64,000 nt of DNA from Spirosoma profusum (lineage in GTDB: Bacteria > Bacteroidota > Bacteroidia > Cytophagales > Spirosomataceae), in contig NZ_JACWZY010000019.1 of NCBI RefSeq assembly GCF_014699005.1, positions 62,001 to 126,000 on the forward strand, given 5' to 3'. Within the stretch, counting starts at the first letter, position 1; the number at the start of each line of letters is the position of its first letter. The notes under the pieces were generated by a model. That model did not search any database and was not told the DNA's origin. It worked only from the letters and a program-made list of their open reading frames with translations. This document shows positions 9,037 through 17,303 of the stretch, in pieces. The position numbers and the translations under genes are program-made.

Positions 9037-10065
9037 ATGAAAAAGTCATTGATTTCTATGCTGATAATCAGTGCAGCCGCGCTATTTACGGCTTGTTCGA
9101 ATCGGATTATCGGTCCTGAAACGCCCAACAATCCGATCACCAACTTTGACCATTTGTGGGGTGAATATGACCGACTTTACGGTGCATTTGAGCCCAGGAA
9201 AATCGACTGGAACGCGCTCTACCAGACGTACCGTCCGCAGGTGAACGAGAAAACGACCGACGCCGAATTGTATCGGGTCATGACGGCTCTCCTGAATCAC
9301 CTCGACGATAACCACGTCTACCTTCGTCCGACAGCGAACACCGGATTACCTTGGTACGACGGGGGTATTTTAGGGCGCACGAAAATTGAGGATTACGATG
9401 GTTCGGTCGTAAGAAAGTACCTGACCGACAGCCGGACATTCACCAACGAGTTTATTACGGGCAAACTTCCGGGTAACATTGGGTATATTCTATTGAAAGG
9501 TTTTGAACACGATATTGCTACGTATGGCAAAACGATTGACGCGGTATTAACGCACCTCCAGGATACAAAAGGCATTATCATCGACTTACGCGAAAACGGC
9601 GGTGGCGAAGACCGTGTGGCTCAATATATTGCCAATCGTTTCGCCACGGAACGACATCTGTCATTCACTTCCCGGCTACGTAACGGCCCCCGCCACACCG
9701 ACTTTGGCCGCGAACTACGGTTCTACACCGAACCGGCGGGCCGTTTCCAATACGTTAAACCAGTGATTTTACTGACAAATCTGACTTCGTATAGTTCGGC
9801 AGAAACCTTTGTGCTGGCCATGCTTCAGAATAAGACGGTCACGCAGGTTGGTGACGTAACGGGCGGAGCTTTATCCGATGCTCTCCCGCGTGATCTACCC
9901 AACGGCTGGAGTGTTCGCGTGCCCATTGCCGACGTGCGCGATGCTACGGGTCGTAATCTCGAAGGGATTGGCATCGTACCGAAAGTACTGGTAAAGAACA
10001 AGCCTGAAGAGTTAAAATCCGGTCACGACCGGGCGCTGGAAACCGCTCTCGAATTGCTTCATTAA
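9037..10065 (+). CDS. S41 family peptidase, lipoprotein (module copy 2)
   Basis: A 342-residue protein with a lipoprotein signal (MKKSLISMLIISAAALFTAC, lipobox LFTAC) and an S41 protease domain: GIIIDLRENGGGEDRVAQYI, then NLTSYSSAETFVLAML, in which Ser253 is the likely nucleophile, and GDVTGGALSDALP. It is shorter than the copy-1 peptidase (478 residues) and is lipid-anchored, whereas copy 1 has an ordinary signal peptide. It is followed after 42 bp by a second LytS-like kinase and its LytTR partner. Confidence 0.87.
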   Translation: MKKSLISMLIISAAALFTACSNRIIGPETPNNPITNFDHLWGEYDRLYGAFEPRKIDWNALYQTYRPQVNEKTTDAELYRVMTALLNHLDDNHVYLRPTANTGLPWYDGGILGRTKIEDYDGSVVRKYLTDSRTFTNEFITGKLPGNIGYILLKGFEHDIATYGKTIDAVLTHLQDTKGIIIDLRENGGGEDRVAQYIANRFATERHLSFTSRLRNGPRHTDFGRELRFYTEPAGRFQYVKPVILLTNLTSYSSAETFVLAMLQNKTVTQVGDVTGGALSDALPRDLPNGWSVRVPIADVRDATGRNLEGIGIVPKVLVKNKPEELKSGHDRALETALELLH

Positions 10066-10107
10066 GAAAAAACGCTTACGTTGGCACGGATGGAACGCTC
10101 CCTGACG

Positions 10108-11139
10108 ATGGGTTTAAACGATCGGTGGTTTCGGCGGGTGGGAATCCCGCTCATCGCCCTGCTGGGCGACTGGATTTTCTACGATGAAATCAACCAGCAA
10201 CATGGCTGGCCCTTCTGGCTCGATTACATGGTCAGTCTGGTCGAAGTGTCGCTGCTGTGGACAATCAGCCGGTACGGAATTGTGCAGTCCCGCCGACGAT
10301 ACCCGACCCTGAGTCAGACACGGCAACGGGTTGTTTTTCAGGCCATTTGGTTCCTGTTGGTAACGGGGCTTTTCCGGCTGATAACCTCAGCCATTTACGA
10401 TTTTACAATGGTCTGGGGCTATCATTACACGCCACTACGTTACCTGTATAACATCGCCGTAGGTATCTTCTGCGTAATCCCGATTGCAACCATTTACGAA
10501 GGATTGTACCTCTACTGGCAGTGGCGAGTGACCTATTTTGAAGCTGAAGAGCTAAAAAAAATGACCTTGCAAACCCAGCTGGAATCGCTACGTGAGCAGG
10601 TTAAACCGCATTTTCTGTTCAATAGCCTTAATACGTTGCAGGGGCTGGTGATGGAAGATGAAAAGGAACAGGCCGTTTCGTTTATCATCAATCTGTCGCA
10701 GGTGTATCGCTACCTGCTGCAAAGTAATGAGCAACTGATCATTCCGCTTTCGAAGGAACTGGAGTTTATCCGGGCCTACGTTGACCTGCTGAAAACCCGC
10801 TTCGAACAGGGGCTGGTGCTGCACATCGACGTAGCGCCGGAGATGCTGACGTACAATCTTCCTCCGCTGACAGTACAAATGCTCGTTGAAAACGCCGTAA
10901 AGCACAACCGCGTATCGACCGCCTGTCCATTGACGATACGTATTTTTACCGATGCGGCCAACAACGTAGTGGTCGTCAACAACCGCCAGCCCAAGCAGTC
11001 GGCGGTTCAATCGAATCGGATGGGGTTGGCTAATATTGCGGCCAAATACCGACTGCTGAACCAACCCGACATCGTAATTCACCAAACCGAAACCACTTTT
11101 CAGGTCGCTGTTCCTTTGCTAAAACCCGTATCGGTATGA
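10108..11139 (+). CDS. LytS/YehU-type sensor histidine kinase (copy 2)
   Basis: A 343-residue paralogue of the kinase at 6056-7147 with the same four membrane segments, the motif VKPHFLFNSLNTLQGL with phosphoacceptor His168, and the ATPase part LPPLTVQMLVENAVKHN. The start at 10108 (MGLNDRWFRR) aligns with the copy-1 start (MDKLNDKWLR); an ATG at 10090 would add six residues. Its stop codon overlaps the ATG of the regulator gene by four bases, which indicates translational coupling. The linker and catalytic parts are closely alike in the two copies, the N-terminal halves less so. Confidence 0.91.
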   Translation: MGLNDRWFRRVGIPLIALLGDWIFYDEINQQHGWPFWLDYMVSLVEVSLLWTISRYGIVQSRRRYPTLSQTRQRVVFQAIWFLLVTGLFRLITSAIYDFTMVWGYHYTPLRYLYNIAVGIFCVIPIATIYEGLYLYWQWRVTYFEAEELKKMTLQTQLESLREQVKPHFLFNSLNTLQGLVMEDEKEQAVSFIINLSQVYRYLLQSNEQLIIPLSKELEFIRAYVDLLKTRFEQGLVLHIDVAPEMLTYNLPPLTVQMLVENAVKHNRVSTACPLTIRIFTDAANNVVVVNNRQPKQSAVQSNRMGLANIAAKYRLLNQPDIVIHQTETTFQVAVPLLKPVSV

Positions 11140-11933
11140 ATGTATTGATTGTTGAAGATGAAGCTGTTGCAGCCCGGCAATTGAAAGCGATGCTGTGCCG
11201 AGCGGGCGAGGATATAAACGTAATGGCCGTTCTGGAAAGCATCGAGGCTACTGTTACGTATCTGCGTCAGTCGCCCCAACCCGACTTAATACTACTGGAC
11301 ATTGAACTAGCTGACGGACAAAGTTTTGAGATTTTCAAGCAGGTTAACGTAACAAGTCCGGTTATTTTCACGACCGCTTACGACGAATACGCCCGAAAGG
11401 CATTTGAGGTCAACAGCGTCGATTATTTGCTCAAACCCATCGAAGAAGCGGCACTACGTAAAGCGCTGGACAAGTTTCGTCAGTTGCGCCAAACGTATGG
11501 CGGTGATACGTCAGCGGGTACATCGGGTGGGCTGTTAGTACCTATCGATGAACTACTACGTCAGATCAATCAGCATGGGCGGCCCAACACGCACTTCCGC
11601 GACCGTTTTCTGGTGCACATGGGGCAGCGATTGTTACCCATCGACGTAGCGGAAGTGGCTTATTTCTTTACGGCTAACAAACTCACTTACCTGAAAACTG
11701 GCACGGACAAGCAGTACGCCATTGACTACTCACTCGACGAACTTGAGCAGACACTTGACCCACGCCGATTTTACCGCGTCAACCGGCAGTTCATCGTCAG
11801 TCATAAATCCGTGCAGAAAGTTCATCTGTATTTCACCAGCAAACTGAAAGTTGATTTACTACCCGCCACCGACGATGACGTCATCATTAGCCGGGAAAAA
11901 TCGATGGCGTTCCGGCGCTGGTTAGGGGAATAA
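11136..11933 (+). CDS. LytTR family response regulator (copy 2)
   Basis: A 265-residue regulator with receiver (MNVLIVEDEA at the start, Asp55 in LILLDIELAD, TTAYDEYARKAF, LLKPIEE) and LytTR domain in the C-terminal part (RFLVHMGQRLLPI, RRFYRVNRQFIVSHKS). The stretch DIELADGQSFEIFKQV is identical in both copies, which supports a duplication origin. It overlaps the kinase gene by four bases. DNA targets are unknown. Confidence 0.93.
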   Translation: MNVLIVEDEAVAARQLKAMLCRAGEDINVMAVLESIEATVTYLRQSPQPDLILLDIELADGQSFEIFKQVNVTSPVIFTTAYDEYARKAFEVNSVDYLLKPIEEAALRKALDKFRQLRQTYGGDTSAGTSGGLLVPIDELLRQINQHGRPNTHFRDRFLVHMGQRLLPIDVAEVAYFFTANKLTYLKTGTDKQYAIDYSLDELEQTLDPRRFYRVNRQFIVSHKSVQKVHLYFTSKLKVDLLPATDDDVIISREKSMAFRRWLGE

Positions 11934-11962
11934 AATTCATAAAAATTCTGTAATAGATTACT

Positions 11963-12541
11963 ATGATGACATTCGAAAACGTACCAGCCTTGCTGCTAAT
12001 CGATATTCAGCAGGGATTTGATGACGTGTCCTATTGGGGAAATCACCGTAACAATCTGGATGCCGAAAGCAACTGTAAACGCTTGCTGGATCACTGGCGT
12101 ACCCAGACATGGCCTGTTTTCCATATTCAACATTGCTCTGCGAACCCTACTTCTCTATTAGCCGATGGCCAACCAGGGAACAAGTTTAAGGAGATAGTTC
12201 AGCCTCTGGCAGGAGAACCCATCATCCGCAAGCAGGTTAACAGTGCCTTCATCGGCACAGATTTGCAGCAGCGATTAGCCGAAGCAGGAATTAAGACGCT
12301 GGTAATAGCTGGGTTAACTACCGACCACTGCGTATCGACAACCACGCGAATGGCTGGCAATTATGGTTATGATACGTTCGTTGTGTCCGATGCAACCGCA
12401 ACTTTCAATCGGAAGGGTTACAACGGAGAAGAGTACAGTGCCGACCAGATTCATGCCACGGCGCTGGCGAGTCTGCATGGTGAGTTTGCTACGGTTACGA
12501 CGACCAGCCAACTCCTAATGATGGGTTTAAATCCGGTCTGA
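11963..12541 (+). CDS. Isochorismatase-like cysteine hydrolase
   Basis: A 192-residue protein of the isochorismatase superfamily with the expected catalytic triad in place: Asp14 in LLLIDIQQGF, Lys90 in PIIRKQVNSAF, and nucleophile Cys123 in GLTTDHCVSTTTRMA. A cis-peptide-type sequence precedes the Cys. Family members hydrolyse amides (nicotinamidase-like, ureidoacrylate-type) or vinyl ethers; the substrate here is not known. It lies 29 bp after the second LytTR gene on the same strand and could be read through from it. Confidence 0.9.
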   Translation: MMTFENVPALLLIDIQQGFDDVSYWGNHRNNLDAESNCKRLLDHWRTQTWPVFHIQHCSANPTSLLADGQPGNKFKEIVQPLAGEPIIRKQVNSAFIGTDLQQRLAEAGIKTLVIAGLTTDHCVSTTTRMAGNYGYDTFVVSDATATFNRKGYNGEEYSADQIHATALASLHGEFATVTTTSQLLMMGLNPV

Positions 12542-12672
12542 TAAAACGAAATAAGAAGGATCTACCGGTTTACGTATTAGAATATCAAGTGTATATTTTC
12601 TTTCATAGTCATCCAGAAGCCTATCCTTGAACGTTAATAAATTTCTCTTGTGCCCCTCCTATTCAAACCCGA

Positions 12673-13092
12673 TCACACCAAAAATTGCTTCGCATATAGA
12701 TTAAACACATAATTACCTCCACCAATAATGAGTAACACGGCGGCAACAGCCAATAAAATAACGGCCCAGCCAAAAGCACCGAAGTAGGTCAACACCAGTG
12801 GGTTTTCAGGATCGTCGGTCCGATAAACAATCGTTGCCGTTTCCCCTACTTTCCAATCCGGTGGCGAACTGGCTATTCCATAGGAATAGTGTATTTCTTT
12901 ACCAGTAATCGTCGTGAAGCGAAAAATAGGCCGGTAGGTAGATTTCCCTTTTTTGCTACGTTCTTCGATAAGTTCTTCGACAACAGCATTCGTCCGATTA
13001 CCAGTTTGAATCAGGTTATTGGCATTCGAAAATAGATAGAAGGACAGTAGAAGCAAGATGACGCCTATGGTGAAAGTAATCAAGTAGCCCAT
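12673..13092 (-). CDS. DUF3592 membrane protein
   Basis: A 139-residue protein with an N-terminal membrane segment (about residues 3-22), a middle beta-rich region with YRPIFRFTTITGKEIHYSYG and WKVGETATIVYRTDDPENP, and a second membrane segment near residues 108-130. This arrangement of two helices around a small external domain with GxxxxVxYxxxxP matches DUF3592. No function is established for the family. It stands alone between two unrelated operons. Confidence 0.82.
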   Translation of the reverse strand: MGYLITFTIGVILLLLSFYLFSNANNLIQTGNRTNAVVEELIEERSKKGKSTYRPIFRFTTITGKEIHYSYGIASSPPDWKVGETATIVYRTDDPENPLVLTYFGAFGWAVILLAVAAVLLIIGGGNYVFNLYAKQFLV

Positions 13093-13142
13093 TTTCGTTG
13101 TGTTTAAGGTTTATTGAAATCCCTGATTGGCGCTGTTTGTTC

Positions 13143-15137
13143 CTACTCCGTAATCTTCACTTCTTTAATGCGACCAGGTAGCCAGACCTGCATAGAACTT
13201 TTACCCCGGTTGGCCCACGCGTAGTACGGAATAGCTGTTATGATCTGCGGTTTTGTCTGTACGCTCAAGCCGTCGGGGGCAGCTTCCACCACCGATACGT
13301 TCGCCTGAATGGCCGTAACGGGTTCGTCGAGTACTTGGTGGGGTTTGGTTGCGTAAGTCGCGTTTGCGGGAACGAGGATGTTCCAGGCACGGCCAGCGTT
13401 GTCTACGCCTTCAACGCAGTACACCAGCGGGCCACGTTGCAGGGCAATCCGGTCCTGATCAGCTTTAACTTCACGGCGAGCTGCCACCTGACGTACTTCC
13501 ATCGGCAATTTCACTTCCACTACGTCGCCTTTCTGCCAGGTACGGTCCAGAACAGCATAACCTTTCTCCAGGCGATACGTTGCAGGTTTACCGTTCAGCA
13601 ACACCTCAATTTTACCAGTAGTAGTATCGGTGAACTGATACAGCTTGCCGGGTACCGGCATATTATCAGCCCAGCCGGGTATGCGTACATGCAAAGCATA
13701 AGCCACTTTTTTGGCCGGATTGACCGTAATCGTTACGTTGCCGTCCCAGGGATAATTGGTATCGAGTTGAAGCGGTACGTCAGTTTTTCCAAACTTGAAC
13801 GTAGTATTGCTGGCCACAAACAAATTCACCCAAATACCCTGCTCCGAACGACCGTAGATGTAATCGCCCAGCGATGCCACCAATCGGGCAATATTCGATG
13901 GGCAGCAGGCGGTTCCAAACCATTCGCTACGTCCGTAATTACCGGCTGATGAGAGCGGATTGCCGTAGAAAAATCGGTCACCACTCAGGCTCAGGCCATC
14001 CAGCGCCCCATTATACAGACTCCGTTCCAGTACGTCGATGTATTTACTTTCACCGGTCAGCAGGTTCATGCGCTGATTCCAGAACACCATGCCCACCGAT
14101 GCGCAGGTTTCGCAATAAGCCGATTCGTTAGGCAGGTCGAAGTCGTCCGTAAAACCTTCGTTGTGCCCCGACGAACCGATGCCACCGGTCAGATACATAT
14201 TCCGGTGTACTACGTCCTCCCAAACGGTAGTCATGGCGTTCATGTAGCCCGGGTCGTTTGTGGCGGCTGCTACGTCGGCGGCTCCCGTGTATTGGTACAT
14301 AGCCCGCACTGCATGGCCGGTAATCTCTTTCTGCTGCTTCACGGGTACGTCGTCCTGGCAATATTTGGGGTTTTTCCAGTCGTCCCAGATCTTCCCTTTG
14401 CCATATCCATGTCCGCGCTGAGCCAGAAACCAGTCGGCCAGTTTAACGTAGCGCTCCTGCTTGGTCTGATGATATAGCTTCATCAAAGCCAACTCAATCT
14501 CCTGATGGCCACTCACCCAGGGACGGTTTTTTATTCGGAACGTAGAGTCGATATGGTCGGCAAACCGAATCGCTACGTCCAGCAGTTTGCGTTTTCCAGT
14601 CGTGTTGTAATAGGCTACGGCTGCTTCGATCAAATGGCCCGCGCAGTAATCTTCGTGCCGTTCCATATCGGTCCAGCGTTTGTCGAGACCGGTCAGCGTG
14701 TAATACGTATTGAGGTAGCCGTCAGGCAGTTGAGCCGCAGCAATTTTATCAATCCAATCGTCGGCTTTACGTTCCAGAACGGCGTCAGGATGGTTCTTGA
14801 GCGAATACGCCATCGCTTCAAGAGCCTTGTACACATCACTGTCGTCGTAATAAATCCCTTCGTGTTTTTCGCCCTGCTTGCGGGCTACTTTTTCAAAATT
14901 GCGGATACGTCCGGTTTTTTGTTCGGTCTGCACAATGCAGGCCTGCAACGTAGCAGTGGCTACTTTATCCAGTTTCGGTTTCCAGAACTTGTCGGTAATC
15001 GACACCTGCGAAAAGCCGACCGGTTCGAACCGCTGCACCAGCAACTGTGCCTGCGCGAACACCGCCGACGTACTCATGATGCCCATCAAACAGGCTGCTA
15101 CGTTTCGAACTATGGTTTTCTGAGAAATGGGCATCAT
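13143..15137 (-). CDS. GH127 family beta-L-arabinofuranosidase-like enzyme
   Basis: A 664-residue exported protein: signal peptide MMPISQKTIVRNVAACLMGI ending in FAQAQ, then a GH127 (DUF1680) catalytic domain. The metal and nucleophile site of the family is visible as Glu343 and Cys345 in CETCASVG and the pair Cys411-Cys412 in TACCPSN, equivalent to the Glu/Cys/Cys/Cys zinc site known from HypBA1. The C-terminal part is beta-rich. The enzymes release L-arabinofuranose from plant glycans or glycoproteins. The start at 15137 is taken because the signal peptide begins there; an upstream leader would be unrelated. It lies downstream of a second GH127-like gene, separated by a hairpin repeat. Confidence 0.92.
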   Translation of the reverse strand: MMPISQKTIVRNVAACLMGIMSTSAVFAQAQLLVQRFEPVGFSQVSITDKFWKPKLDKVATATLQACIVQTEQKTGRIRNFEKVARKQGEKHEGIYYDDSDVYKALEAMAYSLKNHPDAVLERKADDWIDKIAAAQLPDGYLNTYYTLTGLDKRWTDMERHEDYCAGHLIEAAVAYYNTTGKRKLLDVAIRFADHIDSTFRIKNRPWVSGHQEIELALMKLYHQTKQERYVKLADWFLAQRGHGYGKGKIWDDWKNPKYCQDDVPVKQQKEITGHAVRAMYQYTGAADVAAATNDPGYMNAMTTVWEDVVHRNMYLTGGIGSSGHNEGFTDDFDLPNESAYCETCASVGMVFWNQRMNLLTGESKYIDVLERSLYNGALDGLSLSGDRFFYGNPLSSAGNYGRSEWFGTACCPSNIARLVASLGDYIYGRSEQGIWVNLFVASNTTFKFGKTDVPLQLDTNYPWDGNVTITVNPAKKVAYALHVRIPGWADNMPVPGKLYQFTDTTTGKIEVLLNGKPATYRLEKGYAVLDRTWQKGDVVEVKLPMEVRQVAARREVKADQDRIALQRGPLVYCVEGVDNAGRAWNILVPANATYATKPHQVLDEPVTAIQANVSVVEAAPDGLSVQTKPQIITAIPYYAWANRGKSSMQVWLPGRIKEVKITE

Positions 15138-15162
15138 TTTAAGAATTTTATTTGGTTGGACA

Positions 15163-15254
15163 TTTTTGTCATGCTGAGGGACGAAGCATCTTAAAGCATC
15201 CAAATGTATAGGCTAGGAAACGTTAAGATGCTTCGTCCCTCAGCATGACAAAAA
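15163..15254. repeat. Inverted repeat, TGTCATGCTGAGG family, copy A
   Basis: Two perfectly complementary 32-base arms (15163-15194 and 15223-15254) around a 28-base spacer. The left arm begins TTTTTGTCATGCTGAGGG and ends in CATCTTAA. It fills the gap between two GH127 genes on the minus strand. Two related copies lie at 37802-37897 and 47719-47808. The variable base of the stem is G paired with C here. It may act as a terminator or as a REP-like mobile palindrome. Confidence 0.9.
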
Positions 15255-15258
15255 ACAG

Positions 15259-17295
15259 TTATTTCTTCCGCACAACCGGGAACTGCGAAATACGCAAACT
15301 GGTGCATCCGTAAGGTATCAGCGTGATTTCTTCCTCCTCTTTTGCCGTTTCCAGTTGATACGTAATACTATACGGAATTGGCCCGGTCATTTCGTTGTAG
15401 ATACCCCACGATGGAATGCGTTTCGCTTTAGTTTTCAGTACTAGTGGAGCTTTTTCAGGGTTCCACGGGAAATCAGAAATCGGGCCTTTCTTTTCCAATG
15501 TATAGTTTTCGTCCAGCCTGTTATCGGGCACCTGCATCAAGGCATAGTTCCAGGGCGTTGTCGGACGTATTTCTTCATACATAGCACCATAATCAATCGG
15601 GTCTTTATCGTTTTTCACCAATGTAGCCGATTCGCCAATTTTCAGCGCATACGTCAATGGCCCACGCTCCACCGACATCGAGTTTTCGTACCAGTTGTTT
15701 TTGAAGATGTGCATGGGTAATTCCAGCTCTACTACGTCGCCCGATTTCCAGGTACGCTGCAATTTTACCAGTTGATTACCAGGGGCTTCCTGCGAAATTT
15801 TCCCGTTGACTTTTACGGTGCCTTTCTTACACCACTGCGGAATACGCAAATGGAAAGGGAACGTAGCAGTTTTCGCATTGTTATCAATGGTAAGCGTGAA
15901 TTTAATACGCTCTTCAAACGGGTAACCAGTTTCTTCCTTAACCGAAACAGACGTACCGTTGGAAACCGTAGTTTTCACTTCACTAGGCGAATATACCAGA
16001 GCTGCCAGCCCATTGTCAGGCGTATTATACCAGAGATTTTGAACGAATTTCGGCCATCCCTGGTGCATGTTCGAGGTGCAGCAGGGATACCCGGAAAGCA
16101 GTCCAAAGCAAAGATCAGTGCCGTGGTGATTGACGTCGAAATTGCGCGTGTGTCGGGTAGCCATCACCTGATTGGCCTGCTGGAAATACTGACGCGCCAT
16201 GAAATCGTCCGAAACCTGGGCGGGCAGCGCATTGAAGGCTACTTTTTCGAGTTGATCGGCATACGCTACGTCGCCGGTAATTTCGAGAATGCTTTCGAGC
16301 GAAAACATCATCTCCACCGCCGAACAAAGCTCCGAACCCTGGGTTGGGTTGTTGCCGTGCAGGGCTTCATCACCTCCGTAAAGGCCGTGTGCCATACCGT
16401 TGTATTTCCGAATATCTGTGAAACCTTTTTTGGTGGCGTCGAGGTATTTTTTGTCGGGATGATGCTGGTAATAAATAATCGGCGCTTTGATACCCTGCGC
16501 GAGATTAACGCAGTGAATGCTACCTTGTTTGGTGAGCAAATCCGTATTCAGAAACGCATTCGTGTAATCGAACGTCTGTTTGTGAATCAGGTCTCCGAGG
16601 TCGAGCAGGAATTTATCGCCGGTGATATTGTAAAGCCAATACACCACCATCAGATTATCGCCCCCTCGATAGCGCGCCCAGAATGTCCAGTGGTCGAGCG
16701 GCTTTTTCGGCAGTTCTTTTAACTGATATTTAAAATAGTTGGTCATCAGATTGATAACCCGTTTATCGCCAGTGGCCGAATAATATTGCTTCAGGATTTT
16801 CAGCATCACCATTTTGGGCCACCAGTCGCGGCTGTTGTCACGCTGAACACCCGGCTCCGGACCGTAATCCTTGGACGGGCCAAAATAACCATCAGGCTGC
16901 TGGCTGTTAAGCGCCCACTCGACCCAGGGTTTGGTTTTGGCAATCAGTTCGGCGTCATCCAGAATGTAAGCGAGCGGTAGCAGACCATCAATCCAGTACG
17001 GTCCCCGCTCCCACTGATCGCCATTGCCACCGAGCCAGCCGTTACGTTCGTTCATCACCAACGGATATAATTTATCCAGATTCCCCGTCGCGCCATTTTT
17101 CTGACGTAGCAGCATTTCCCGAAGCCAGCCCTGCGGCTTGATGGCTCCCAACGGCAATTCGACGTAGGCATTCGGACGTAGCGGAGCCCGGCTTACTACG
17201 TTCGTTTTTGGTGGATTCGAATTTGTTTTTACCTGCCCAACAACTGTTAGGGCGAAACTTACTAAAACTACGGAAAGTGTTACGTAACGATACAT
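15259..17295 (-). CDS. GH127-type (DUF1680) glycoside hydrolase
   Basis: A 678-residue protein with a signal peptide (MYRYVTLSVVLVSFALTVVG) and a DUF1680/GH127-type catalytic domain. The typical aromatic and Gly-rich start (GQVKTN, PLGAIKPQGWLREMLLRQ) and the site residues GSELCSAVEMMF (Glu-x-Cys) and GYPCCTSNMHQG (Cys-Cys) are present, so the zinc-thiolate centre should be intact. It belongs to a different subgroup from the GH127 gene downstream. Specificity is probably for a furanosidic L-arabinose or related linkage, but this is inference. It is placed 8 bp after an enolase-superfamily gene. Confidence 0.86.
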   Translation of the reverse strand: MYRYVTLSVVLVSFALTVVGQVKTNSNPPKTNVVSRAPLRPNAYVELPLGAIKPQGWLREMLLRQKNGATGNLDKLYPLVMNERNGWLGGNGDQWERGPYWIDGLLPLAYILDDAELIAKTKPWVEWALNSQQPDGYFGPSKDYGPEPGVQRDNSRDWWPKMVMLKILKQYYSATGDKRVINLMTNYFKYQLKELPKKPLDHWTFWARYRGGDNLMVVYWLYNITGDKFLLDLGDLIHKQTFDYTNAFLNTDLLTKQGSIHCVNLAQGIKAPIIYYQHHPDKKYLDATKKGFTDIRKYNGMAHGLYGGDEALHGNNPTQGSELCSAVEMMFSLESILEITGDVAYADQLEKVAFNALPAQVSDDFMARQYFQQANQVMATRHTRNFDVNHHGTDLCFGLLSGYPCCTSNMHQGWPKFVQNLWYNTPDNGLAALVYSPSEVKTTVSNGTSVSVKEETGYPFEERIKFTLTIDNNAKTATFPFHLRIPQWCKKGTVKVNGKISQEAPGNQLVKLQRTWKSGDVVELELPMHIFKNNWYENSMSVERGPLTYALKIGESATLVKNDKDPIDYGAMYEEIRPTTPWNYALMQVPDNRLDENYTLEKKGPISDFPWNPEKAPLVLKTKAKRIPSWGIYNEMTGPIPYSITYQLETAKEEEEITLIPYGCTSLRISQFPVVRKK

Positions 17296-17303
17296 GCAGA
17301 GAA

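Noticed and set aside
10588..11085. Open frame of 165 codons opposite the second LytS-like kinase gene
   Set aside because: Shadow of the kinase gene; a similar shadow is seen opposite other genes.
14505..15194. Open frame of 229 codons on the plus strand over the GH127 gene
   Set aside because: It lies antisense inside a clear GH127 gene and has no recognisable domain; it is a by-product of the coding bias.
15772..16722. Open frame of 316 codons on the plus strand over the second GH127-type gene
   Set aside because: Antisense to a well-supported gene with conserved site residues; the translated product is basic and shows no family motif.
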